From Aristolochia californica (taxonomy: Eukaryota > Streptophyta > Magnoliopsida > Piperales > Aristolochiaceae), in the NCBI GenBank assembly GCA_029961685.1, contig JARWKL010000007.1, positions 11,865,406 through 11,929,405 on the forward strand: 64,000 nt of DNA. The letters are read 5' to 3'. The stretch's first letter is position 1. The number at the start of each line of letters is the position of its first letter. The position numbers and the translations under genes were made by a program. Below the pieces are notes generated by a model. That model did not search any database. It saw only the letters and a program-made list of their open reading frames with translations, and was not told the origin of the DNA. Positions 39,401 through 50,800 of the stretch are shown here, in pieces.

Positions 39401-39665
39401 TTATCATTGTAGTTTCTTTCTTTCTTTCACCTGTCTTTCTTCTTTCTTTCTTTATTTCTTATTTATGTTAATATAAATACAAGAAGCTAAAGAGGAGTAC
39501 CAAAACATGTAGTTGGTCTCCAAGGTAGCTCCTCAATTGTTTATTTTTCTCTTTCTTTTTTTATTTCTTCTTTCTTTATTTCTCATTTTTATTTATTTTT
39601 TTCGTTGTTTATGTTTCTTTTGTTTCGTTTCCCTATATATTTCTTCATTTCTTCAATTGTCTTTC
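33462..39665. repeat. Eight-unit 774-bp tandem array
   Basis: Unit starts, set at a TTCATTTCTTCAATTG string, fall at 33462, 34225, 34999, 35773, 36547, 37321, 38096 and 38870, and the string recurs at 39644. Unit lengths are 763 (first, most diverged), then 774, 774, 774, 774, 775, 774 and 774. Units 2-8 are nearly identical, in contrast to the diverged 19-bp satellite. Each unit is CT-rich with TTTC/TTTA motifs, carries a short purine block (around AACAAAGAAGAG), and one complex island with inverted repeats. The repeated F/L/S-rich ORF reading through the island opens on ATG only in unit 1 (34094); later units have TTG there, so it is not a gene. Confidence 0.95.
34847..34889. repeat. Conserved hairpin island of the 774-bp unit
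   Basis: The only non-simple part of each unit. GAGGAGTACC pairs with GGTAGCTCCTC (one bulge), and alternatively GGAG-T-ACCAA pairs with TTGGT-CTCC around the loop AACATGTAG, so two mutually exclusive hairpins are possible. Copies lie at 34073-34115 (one difference, ATGG for TTGG), 34847-34889, 35621-35663, 36395-36437, 37169-37211, 37944-37986, 38718-38760 and 39492-39534. No known gene or RNA was recognised in it. Confidence 0.75.
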
Positions 39666-39762
39666 CTTCATTCTGTCTTTTCGTTTCTTCTTTACATTAT
39701 TTTGTCTTTCCTTCATTCATCTTTTCTATCTTATGTTATCTTTAGTCTTTTCTAGTCAGTCT
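39666..39762. other. CT-rich spacer between array and EPRV
   Basis: About 100 bases, pyrimidine-rich on the + strand but outside the 774-bp and 19-bp repeat patterns. On the viral sense (-) strand it is purine-rich and directly follows the viroplasmin ORF and its duplicated end, so it may be remaining viral intergenic DNA. No ORF or signal was identified. Confidence 0.4.
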
Positions 39763-39902
39763 GAGAATCTTATCTTATTTTCCATCCAAAGTGATAAGGT
39801 TCTGGATTGCTTCGGAGTCTCTTTTCAAATGAGAATCTTATCTTGATAATCTTATCTTATTTCCCATCCAAAGTGATAAGGTTCTGGATGGCTTCAGAGT
39901 CG
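39763..39902 (-). repeat. Direct duplication of the viroplasmin 3' end
   Basis: A 58-bp segment at 39845-39902, containing the last codons and TAA of the viroplasmin ORF, is repeated at 39763-39820 with about five mismatches; the offset is 82 bp. Between them GAGAATCTTATCTT (39831-39844) is followed immediately by GATAATCTTATCTT, a third partial copy. The outer copy also encodes the same C-terminal residues and stop in frame with itself, so it derives from coding sequence. Confidence 0.85.
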
Positions 39903-40882
39903 TAATCGTAATCTTCATCTTCATCATGTGAGTAGCACTGTAGAGTTTGAGTGCCAGTAGACCCTGTCTTGCTAGATGTGTCTGAGTCCTTTTTCTCATA
40001 CCCTTGGTCTTTGAGATATTCTTTGAAGTAGTCATCCATCATCTTTTTAATTTCATCTTTATCTGGGGCAGGAGCAGGCTCAATCTTCTTTTCTTTATTC
40101 TTTTCTTGTGGCATTTTTGGCAAATGCCTAGCCATCAACGGACTTGATGAGTCTTTACCGGCTGCCGTTTGAGCCGGACTATCTAGTGAAAACCCTTCAC
40201 TAGTAGGGATCTGGGTACAGAAAGTACCTGTTGCCTTTGCTTTGAGAATTCTATTTTCTTCTTCCAATGTTTTTATGTATTCTTTCTGGAACAAATTCTT
40301 TTCTTCTAGAAGTCTTCTCTTTCCGTTGAGTCTCTGAATAGTCTTTGTAAGTGTGTCACAATGATCACAAAAAATAATTCTTTTAGTGTCTTTGGCTATT
40401 CCATAAGACACTTGGTCTTCTCTCATATGTCTTAGGGATAGAGCAATATAGTAATTAGTACCTATGGTTAGTTTGGCTGCTTCAAGGGCTTCTTGGAGAT
40501 TATTAAAGCCTTTGTAAATGGGTCTTTGGTAATTTTGGATGCTTTCTACGAACTCTGTCCAAGAATGGAAGACTCCTAGAGTATGACCTTGGAAAACGAC
40601 ATAGAAATTGAAACTTTTCTTTTTCTGAGTAAAATATTCTGAGAGACCATTAAGACTGGCTAAAAAGTACGTTTGATCTTTGGGAATTCTTTGGTAGGGT
40701 AACCATAAGTTATCTAAGAGACATTGTTCTTCTTTTGTAACAGAAACACTAGGTAAGGTTTTGAAAGTAATGTTGGATTTTGGGAAAACTACTAATTTCT
40801 GATTACCAAAACATAAAAATTCTTGTCCAAAATTGTTAAATCTCGAAGAAGAAGGTCTGGAAGAGCGGTCAGGAAAATCCAT
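39857..40882 (-). CDS. Viroplasmin / translational transactivator (caulimovirid inclusion-body protein)
   Basis: An intact 341-residue ORF from ATG at 40882, three bases after the RT stop. Residues about 91-140 form a Cauli_VI domain (FYVVFQGHTLGVF, then YKGFNNLQEALEAAK), the RNase H1-like N-terminal fold shared by caulimovirus ORF VI proteins. These proteins build the cytoplasmic inclusion bodies and allow reinitiation on the polycistronic viral RNA. Downstream, FCDHC (C172, C175) may bind metal or RNA, residues about 179-216 form a likely coiled coil (LEEKNLFQKEYIKTLEEEN), and the tail is Lys/Pro-rich and then acidic (DEDEDYDYD). Caulimovirus P6 is longer (about 520 residues), so this is a compact version. 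Its last codons are duplicated just outside the gene. Confidence 0.85.
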   Translation of the reverse strand: MDFPDRSSRPSSSRFNNFGQEFLCFGNQKLVVFPKSNITFKTLPSVSVTKEEQCLLDNLWLPYQRIPKDQTYFLASLNGLSEYFTQKKKSFNFYVVFQGHTLGVFHSWTEFVESIQNYQRPIYKGFNNLQEALEAAKLTIGTNYYIALSLRHMREDQVSYGIAKDTKRIIFCDHCDTLTKTIQRLNGKRRLLEEKNLFQKEYIKTLEEENRILKAKATGTFCTQIPTSEGFSLDSPAQTAAGKDSSSPLMARHLPKMPQEKNKEKKIEPAPAPDKDEIKKMMDDYFKEYLKDQGYEKKDSDTSSKTGSTGTQTLQCYSHDEDEDYDYDSEAIQNLITLDGK

Positions 40883-40885
40883 CTG

Positions 40886-41857
40886 TCAAGAAATAAGTTT
40901 TGTGTCAAAAAATCTTCGACTTAAAGTATCAGCAAGACTGTTATTTTTACCTTTAATGTGTTCAAAAACTATTCGGTAACCATTTCCAGTAATAATATCA
41001 ACTAAGTTCAACCACCTTCTTCTACTTATTTTATTTTCCTTACTTCTTTGAAAATATTTTACTATAGCTTCGCAATCTGTTCTTAGTGTAAATTCTTGTT
41101 TATTAATAACAAATAATCTAAAGGCTTCTAGAGAATAAATGACTGCTAAAATTTCTGAATCTATACTACTCATGTTTCCTTTTTCTTTAAATTTTCCGCT
41201 AGCATTACTACAAATTCTTTCTTCTTCTTTTTCGCTATACTGGTGGGGTTTGGCAATAAGGACTCCTCCCCACCCTAAATTGCTTCCATCTGTTTCTATA
41301 ATGATGTAATCAGAATCTAAGTGCATTTGTAATTTAGCTAAGGTTTTGACTTTTTCTTTAACTTTTTTAACTAAATTTTTATCTTCTTGGTTAAAAAACT
41401 TTTGTCCATTAGGGGAAGTTTTGCCATACAATGGTCCAATCATTTTACCTATATCTTTCAAAAAAGGTCTAGCATAATTAACTTGTCCTAGAAATCGTTG
41501 TAATTGTTTTGTGTCTGATAGGTCATTTGGCATTTCTAAAATTTTCTTTGAAATATGATCTTGCAATTCAATCTGACCCTGTCCTATGTTGACACCTAAA
41601 AATTTTATATATTCGTTAAAAAGTTCTATCTTTGTTTTGCTTATAGTAATACCTTCTTGCATAAATGTAACTAGTACTAATTGCAAATGTCCTATATGTT
41701 CTTCTATTGTTTTACTGAAGACTAAGATATCATCTATATATACTAAGACAAAGGTATCATATTTTTTGAATATGTTATCCATTTTTCTTTGGAAAACAGA
41801 GGGTGCATTTTTTAGTCCAAATGGCATTACAAGCCATTCATAGTGTCCCTCTGGACA
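40886..41857 (-). pseudogene. Caulimovirid reverse transcriptase-RNase H, 5'-truncated
   Basis: C-terminal part of the polymerase polyprotein (323 residues, TGA at 40886-40888). The viral frame can be followed upstream of the first ATG (41827) to CPEGHYEW, then meets a TAA in satellite-like bases at 41858-41860, which fixes the break. Visible motifs are PFGLKNAPSVFQRKMD (fingers/palm), YIDD catalytic site at residues 40-43 of the visible part, LGQVNYARPF connection, and RNase H with all four acidic residues (D190 in ETDGSNLGWGG, E235 in SIDSEIL, D261 in LRTDCEA, D310 in NNSLADTLSR). Missing are the protease and the N-terminal RT with its first catalytic Asp, so it cannot encode an active enzyme. 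It is followed after three bases by the viroplasmin ORF, suggesting coupled translation in the parent virus. Confidence 0.95.
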
Positions 41858-44800
41858 TTACTTTCAATATTTCAACTTTCTTTCCAAATTTCTTTTTACT
41901 ATCTATATTTCATCTTTCTTTCTATATTTTATCTTTCATTCTACTTTTCATCTTTCTTTCTATATTTCTTTTTACTTTCTATATTTCATCTTTCTTTATA
42001 TATTTCATGTTACTTTCTATATTTCTTTTTTCTCCAATATTTCATTTTACTTTCAATATTTCTTCTTTCATTCTTTATTTCATTTTACTTTCTATATTTC
42101 AACATTTTTTCTATATTTCATCTTCTTTCTAAAGTTCGTGTTACTTTCAATATTTCTTCTTTCTTTATATATTTAATTTTACTTTATATATTTCATCTTT
42201 CTTTATATCATCTTTCTTGATATATTTCATCTTTATTTATTTATTTCATTTTATTTTCTATAGTTCATCTTTCTTTCAGTATTTCAATTTACTTTCTATA
42301 TTTAATCTTTCTTTCTATATTTCATTTTACTTTCTTTATTTCATCTTTCTTTCTATATCTCATTTTACTTTCTATATATTATCTTACTTAATATATTTCA
42401 TTTTACTCTCTAAATTTCATCTTTCTTTCTATATTTTATTTTACTTTCTATATTTCATCTTTCTGTCTATATTTCTTTTTACTTTCAATACTTTATCTTT
42501 CATTCTACATTTCGTCTTTCTTTCTATATTTTATTTTACTTTATATATTTCATCTTTCTTTATATATTTCATGTTACTTTCTATATTTCATCTTTCTTCC
42601 AATCTTTCATTTTACTTTCTATATTTCTTCTTTCATTCTATATTTCATTTTACTTTCTATATTTTAACTTTTTTTCTATATTTCATCTTCTTTCTATATT
42701 TCGTTTTACTTTTCAATATTTCATATTTGTTTATATATTTAATTTTACTTTCTATATTTCAACTTTCTTTATTTCATCTTTGTTGATATATTTCATCTTT
42801 CTTTCTTTATTTCATTTTCCTTTCTATAGTTCATCTTTCTTTTTGTATTGAATTTTAATTTTTGTATTTCAGCTTTCTTTCAGTATTTCATTATAATTTC
42901 TATATCTCATATTTCTTTCTATATTACATTTTACTTTCTATATTTCAACTTTTTTTCTATATTTCATATTTATTTTTATATTTCTTATTTATTTATGTAT
43001 TAAATTTTACTTTCTATAATTCATCTTTCTTTAAGTATTTCAATTTACTTTCTATATTTCATCTTTCTTTCTATATTTTATTTTAATTTCTTTATTTCAT
43101 CTTTCTTTCTATACATCATTTTACTTTCTTTCTATATTTTATTTTATTTATTTTATTTCATCTTTCTTTCTATATTTTATTTTACTTTCTTTATTTCATC
43201 TTTCTTTCTATATTTCATTTTATTTTTTATATTTCATCTTTCTTTCTATATTTCATCTATCTTTATGTACATCATTTTATTTTCTATATTTCATCTTTCA
43301 ATCTATTTTTCATTGTTCATTCTATATTTCATCTTTCTTTCTATATTTCATGTTACTTTCTATATTTCATCTTTGTTTCTATATTTCGTGTTACTTTCTA
43401 TATATTATTTTTCTTACTATTTTTTATTTTACTTTCTGTATTTCTTCTTTTATTCTATATGTCACTTTACTTTCTATATTTCATCTTTCTTTCTGTATAT
43501 CATTTTACATTATATATTTCATATTTCTAACTATATTTGATTTTACTCTCTATATTTCATCTTTCTTTCTATATTTTATTTTACTCTCTATATTTCATCT
43601 TTGTTTCTATATTTCATTTTACTTTCTATATTTCGGCTTTCTTTTTATATTTAATTTTACTTTATATACATCATCATACTTTCTTTATTTTATTTTACTT
43701 TCTATATTTTATCTTTCATTCTATATTTCATCTTTCTTTATAAATTTCTTGTTACTTTCTATATTTCATCTTTCTTTCTATATTTTATTTTATTTTCTAT
43801 ATTTCGTCTTTCATTTTATTCCCTTTATTTTTAATTTTTTCTATATTTCAAATTTATTTTTATATTTCTTCTTTCTTTATATATTAAATTTTTCTTTCTA
43901 TTTTTCATTGTACCTTCTATATTTCATCTTTCTTTCTATATTTCATTTTATTTTCTATATTTCATCTTTCTTTCTATATTTCATGTTACTTTCCATATAT
44001 TATCTTTTTACTATTTTTTATTTTACTTTTTGTATTCTTCTTTCATTCTATATTTCATTTTTCTTTCTCTATTTCATCTTTCTTTTCGTATTTCATTTTA
44101 CATTCTATATTTCATAATTCATACAATATTTGGTTTTACTTTCTATATTTTATTTAAATTTCTATATTTCATCTTTATTTTTATAATTCATTTTAATTTC
44201 TACTTTTTATCTTTATTTTTATAATTTATTTTAATTTCTATATTTCATCTTTCTTTCAATATTTTATTTTACTTTTTATATTTTAACTGCCTTTCTATAT
44301 TTTATTTTAGTTTTTATATTTCATCTGCCTTTCTATATTTCATTTTACTTTCTATGTCTCATCTTACTCTCTATTTTTCATTTTACTTTCTATATTTCAT
44401 CTTCTTTCTATATTTATTTTTACTTTCAATATTTTATTTTCTCTATATATTTAATTTTACTTTCTATATTTCATCTTTGTTCATTTCATCTTTCTTTCAA
44501 TATTTGATCTTTCTCTCTATATTTCATCTTTCTTTCTATATTTCATCTTTCTTTCCATATTTCATTTTTATTTCTATATTTCATCTATCTTTCTATATTT
44601 CATGTTACTTTCTATATTTCACCTTTCTATCCTTATTTCATTTTTATTTCTATATATCATCTTACTTTTTGTTTCTTTTTTTTTACTTTCTATTTTTCAT
44701 CTTCTTTCTATATTTCATTTTTAGTTCAATATTTCATCTTTCTTTATATATTAAATTTGACTTTCTATATTTCATATTTCTTTCAGTATTTTATTTTACT

Positions 44801-47800
44801 TTCTATATTTCATCTTTCTTTTAGTATTTCATTTTAGTTGCTATACTTCATTTTTCTTTCTATATTTGATCTTTCTTTCTATATTTCATAATTCTTTCTA
44901 TTTCCTTTTTCTTTGAATATTTCATTTTATTTTTATATTTCATCTTTTATTCAATATAACATTTTACTTTCTATGTTTTGTCTTCCTTTCTAATTTTTTT
45001 TTTACTTTCTATATATCTTCTTAATTTCTATATTTTATTTTACTTTCTATATTTCATTTTTGTTTCTATATCTCATCTTTCTTTTTATATTTCATTTTAC
45101 TTTCTATATTTTAACTTTTTTTCTATATTTCATATTTTTTTATATTTTTTTATTTATATATTAAATTTTACTTTGTATAATTCATCTTTCTATATTTTAT
45201 CTTTCTTTCTATATTTCATTTTACTTTCTTTATTTCATCTTTCTTTCGGTATTTCATTTTACTTTCTTCTATTTCATCTTTTTTTTTTTATATTTCATTT
45301 TACTTTCTTTATTTCATCTTTCTTTCTCTATATCCTTTTCCTTTCTTTATTTCATCTTTCTTTCTATATTTAATTTTACTTTCTAAATTTAATCTTTCTT
45401 TCTATATTTCGTTTTACTTTCTATATTTCGTTTTACTTTCTATATATCATCATGCTTTCTATATTTCATGTCACTTTCTATGTTTCGTCTTTCTTTCTAT
45501 ATTTCATCTTTCTTTCAATATTTCATTTTACTTTCAATATTTCCACTGCCTTTCTATATTTCATTTTACTTCCTATATTTCATCTTACTTTCTATTTTTC
45601 AATTTACTTTCTACATTTCATCTTCTTTCTATATTTCCTTTTACTTTTTATATTTCATTTTGCTTTCTATATAACATCATACTTTCTATATTTTATTTCA
45701 ATTTCTATATTTCATCTTTCTTTCTATATTTCATTTTACTTTCTATTATTTATCTTTCATTCTGTATTTCATCTTTCTTTCTATATTTCAATTTACTTTC
45801 TATTATTTATCTTTCATTCTGTATTTCATCTTTCTTTCTATATTTCATCTTTCTTTCTATATTTCATTTTATTTTTTATTTTTATTTCATTTTACTTTCT
45901 ATATTTCATATTTATTTTTATATTTCTTCTTTCTTTATATATTAAATTTTTCTTTCTATATTTCATCTTTCTATATTTCATCTTTCTATCTATTTTTAAT
46001 TGTACATTCTATATTTCATCTTTCTTTCTATTTTTAATTGTACATTCTATATTTCATCTTTCTTTCTATAATTCATTTTACTTCCTATATTTTATTTTAC
46101 TTTTTATATTTCATCTTACTTTCTATATATTATTATTTTTAATCATTTTTTTTATTTTTGTATTTTTTCTTTCATTTTATATTTTATTTTACTTTCTATA
46201 TTTCGTCTTTCTTTCTGTATTTCATTTTACAATCTATATTTCATATTTCTTACTATATTTGATTTTACTCTCTATATTTCATCTTTCTTTCTATATTTCA
46301 TTTTACTCTCTATATTTCATCTTTCTTTCTATATTTCATTTTACTTTCTATATATCACCATACTTTCTATATTTGATTTTACTTTTTATATTTCATCTTT
46401 CTTTCTATATTTCATTTTACTTTCTATATTTTATCATTCATTCTATATTTCATCTTTCTTTCTATATTTCATTTTACTTTCTATATTTCATCTTTCTTTC
46501 TATTTTTCTTGTTACTTTCTATATTTCATCTTTCTTTCTATATTTTATTTTACTCTCTATATTTTTACTTTTTTTCTATACTTCAAATTTATTTTTATAT
46601 TTCTTCTTTCCTTATATATTAAATTTTACTTTCTATATTTCATCTTTCAAACTATTTTTAATTGTACGTTCTATAGTTCATCTTTCTTTCTATATTTCAT
46701 TTTATTTTCTATATTTGATCTTTCTTTCTATAGTTCATGTTACTTTCTTTATATTATTTTTCTTACTATTTTTATCTTACTTTTAGTATTTCCTCTTGCA
46801 TTTTATATTTCATATTTCTTTCTATATTTCATCTTTCTTTCTGTCTTTCATTTTATATTTCATCCAATATTTCATTTTACATTCTATATTTCATATTTCA
46901 TCCTATATTCTATTTTACTTTCTTTATTTCATCTTTCTTTCTATATTTTATTTTACTTTGTATATTTCATCTTTCTTTCTATATTTCCTTTTCCTTTCTT
47001 TATTTCATCTTTCTATCTATATTTAATTTTACTTCCTAAATTTAATCTTTCTTTCTATATTTCATTTTACTTTCTATAAATCATCATGCTATCTATGTTT
47101 CATTTTACTTTCTATATGTCATCTTACTTTCTATATTTCATTTTATTTTGTATATTTCATCTTTCTTTCTATATTTCATTTTATTTTGTATATTTCGTCA
47201 TTCATTCTATATTTCATTTTATTTTCTATTTTTTGACTTTTTTTCAATATTTCATTTTACTTTCATATTTTATTTTATTTATATATTAAATTTTACTTTC
47301 AATATTTCATCATTCTTTCACTATTTCATTTTACTTTCTATATTTTATCTTTCTTTCTGTATTTCATTTTACTTTCATTATTTCATCTTTCTTTCTATAT
47401 TTCATTTTACTTTCTATATTTCATCTTTCTTTCTATATTTCATATTTCTTTCCATATTTCATTTTTCTTTCTTTATTTCATCTTTCATTTTATATTTCAT
47501 TTTACTTTCTATTTTGTCAACTTTATTTCAATATTTCATTTCACTTGCTATATAACATCATACTTTCTATATTTCATTTTAATTTCTATTTTTTATCTCT
47601 CTTTCTATATTTTATTTTACTTTCTGTATTTTATTTTTCGTTCTATATTTCATCTTTCTTTCTATATTTCATCTATCTTTCTATATTTCATGTTACTTTC
47701 TATATTTCATCTTTCTTTCTTTATTTCATTTCATTTTCTATATTTCGTCTTTAATTTTATATTTCATTTTACTTTCTATTTTTGAATTTTTTTTCTATTT

Positions 47801-50800
47801 TTCATATTTATTTTTATATTTCTTCTTTCTTTATTTCATCTTTCTTACTAAATTTGATTTTACTTTCTATATTTCATCTTTCTTTCTATATTTCATTTTA
47901 CATTCTTTATTTCATCTTTCTTTCTATATTTCATTTTATTTTCTATATTTCATCTTTCTTTCTATATTTCATCTATCTTTATGTACATCATTTTATTTTC
48001 TATATTTCATCTTTCAATCTATTTTTCATTGTTCATTCTATATTTCATCTTTCTTTCTATATTTCATGTTACTTTCTATATTTCATCTTTCTTTCTATAT
48101 TTCATGTTACTTTCTATATATTATTTTTCTTACTATTTTTTATTTTACTTTCTGTATTTCTTCTTTTATTCTATATGTCACTTTACTTTCTATATTTCAT
48201 CTTTCTTTCTGTATATCATTTTACATTATATATTTCATATTTCTTACTATATTTGATTTTACTCTCTATATTTCATCTTTCTTTCTATATTTTATTTTAC
48301 TCTCTATATTTCATCTTTGTTTCTATATTTTATTTTACTTTCTATATTTCGGCTTTCTTTCTATATTTAATTTTACTTTCAATATATCTTCATACTTTTT
48401 TTATTTCATTTTAATTTCTATATTTTATCTTTCATTCTATATTTCATCTTTCTTTCTATATTTCTTATTACTTTCTATATTTCATCTTTCTTTCTATACT
48501 TAATTTTATTTTCTATATTTCGTCTTTCATTTTATTCTCTTTATTTTTAATTTTTTCTATATTTCAAATTTATTTTTATATTTCTTCTTTCTTTATATAT
48601 TAAATTTTACTTTCTATATTTCATCTTTCAATCTATTTTTCAATGTACCTTCTATATTTTATATTTCATCCTATATTTCATTTTTCTTTCTATATTTCAT
48701 ATTTCATCCTATATTCTATTTTACTTTCTATATTTCTTCTTTCTTTGTATATTTTATTTTAATTTCTATATTTTATTTTACTTTCTATATTTCAACTGCT
48801 TTTCTATATTTCATTTTACTTTCAATATTTCAACTGTCTTTCTATATTTCATTTTACTTTTTATATTTCATCTTACTTTCTATTTTTCATTTTACTTTCT
48901 ATATTTCTTCTACTTTCTATATTTCCTTTTACTTTCTATATTTCATTTTACTTTCTATATAACATCATACTTTCTATATTTCATTTTACTTTCTTTCTTT
49001 TATCTTTCGTTCTATATTTCATCTTTCTTTCTATATTTCATTTTTTAATCTATTTTCTATATTTCATCTTTCAATCTATTTTTCATTGTTCATTCTATAT
49101 TTCATCTTTCTTTCTATACTTCATGTTACTTTCTATATTTTATCTTTCTTTCTATATTTCATTTTATTTTCTATATTTCGTCTTTCATTCTATATTTCAA
49201 CTTTTTTTTATATTGCTTTTCTTTATATATTAATTTTTTTTCTATTTTTCATGTTTCTATCAGAATTTCATTTTACTTCCTATATTTCATCTTTCTTTTT
49301 ATATTTTATTTTACTTTCTATATTTCATCTTTCTTTCTATATTTTTTTTACTTTTTTTATTTCATCTTTCTTTCTATTCCATCTGTCTTTAGGTACATCA
49401 TTTTACTTTCTATATTTCATCTTTCTATCTATTTTTAATTTTACATTCTATATTTCAACTTTCTTTCTATATTTCATTTTACTTTCTATATTTCATCTTT
49501 CTTTCAATATTTCATCTTACTTTCTATATAAATTTTTTTTTACAATTTTTTATTTTACTTTTTGTATTTCTTCTTTCATTCTATATTTCATTTTACTTTC
49601 TACATTTCATCTTTATTTCTTTATTTAATTTTACATTCTATATTTCATATTTCTTACTATATTTGATTTTACTCTCTATATTTCATCTTTCTTTCTATAT
49701 TTTATTTTACTCTCTATATTTCATTTTTCTTTCTATATTTCATTTTACTCTCTATATTTCATCTTTCTTTCTATATTTTATTTTACTCTCTATATTTCAT
49801 TTTTCTTTCTATATTTCATTTTACTTTCTATATTTTATTTTACTTTCTATATTTCATTTTACTTTCTATATATCACCATACTTTCTATATTTGATTTTAC
49901 TTTATATATTTCATCTTTCTTTCTATATTTCATTTTACTTTCTATATTTTATCTTTCATTCTATATTTCATCTTTCTTTCTATATTTTATTTTACTTTCT
50001 ATATTTCATCTTTCTTTCTATATTTCTTGTTACTTTCTATATTTCATCTTTCTTCCTATATTTCGTCTTTCATTTTACTTTCTATATTTTTACTTTTTTT
50101 CTATATTTCAGATTTATTTTTATATTTCTTCTTTCTTTATATATTAAATTTTACTTTCTATATTTCATCTTTCAATATATTTTTCATTGGACGTTCTATA
50201 TTTCATTTTATTTTATATATTTCATCTTTCTTTCTATATTTCATGTTACTTTCTATATATTATTTTTCTTACTATTTTTTATTTTTCTTTATGTATTTCT
50301 TCTTTGTTTCTATATTTCATTTTACTTTCTATATTTCAACTTTTTTTCTGTATTTCATATTTAAAATATATTTCTTACTTGTTTATGTATTAAATTTTAC
50401 TTTGTATAATTCATCTTTCTTTTAGTATTTCAATTTACTTTCTACATTTCATCTTTCTTTCTATATTTCATTTTACTTTCTTTATTTCATCTTTCTTTCG
50501 GTATTTCATTTTACTTTATTTATTTCATCTTTCTTTCCATAATTCCTTTTCCTTTCATTATTTCATCTTTCTTTCTATATTTCCTTTTCCTTTCTTTATT
50601 TCCTCTTTCTTTCTATATATCATCATGCTTTCTCTATTTCAATTTACTTTCTATATTTTATTTTATTTTGTATATTTCGTCTTTCATTCTATATTTCATT
50701 TTACTTTCATATTTCATTTTATTTATATATAAAATTTTACTTTCAATATTTCTTCTTTTTTTTTAATATTTCATTTTACTTTCTATATTTTATCTTTCTT

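Larger units (their letters stand above)
39763..41857 (-). mobile_element. Truncated endogenous pararetrovirus (3' half)
   Basis: Read on the - strand: reverse transcriptase/RNase H, a 3-base gap, a viroplasmin ORF, a duplicated 3' end, then purine-rich sequence. RT followed by a separate viroplasmin ORF is the order found in Caulimovirus, Soymovirus, Cavemovirus, Solendovirus and Rosadnavirus; badnaviruses and petuviruses differ. The 5' side is cut at 41857 inside the RT by satellite. Both ORFs lack frameshifts and stops over the visible part, so the copy is either young or was sheltered from decay. Confidence 0.9.

Noticed and set aside
34094..39755. Repeated 154-residue ORF, once per 774-bp unit, as a tandem gene family
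   Set aside because: Only the first copy has ATG (others TTG); composition is F/L/S from CT-rich DNA; a second overlapping frame is equally open; no domain is visible.
39838..40035. 65-residue minus-strand ORF overlapping the viroplasmin gene end
   Set aside because: Out-of-frame shadow of the Lys/Asp-rich C-terminus of the viroplasmin ORF.
41586..42132. Plus-strand ORFs crossing the RT fragment into satellite
   Set aside because: Antisense to the RT/RNase H coding sequence and then satellite; no independent support.
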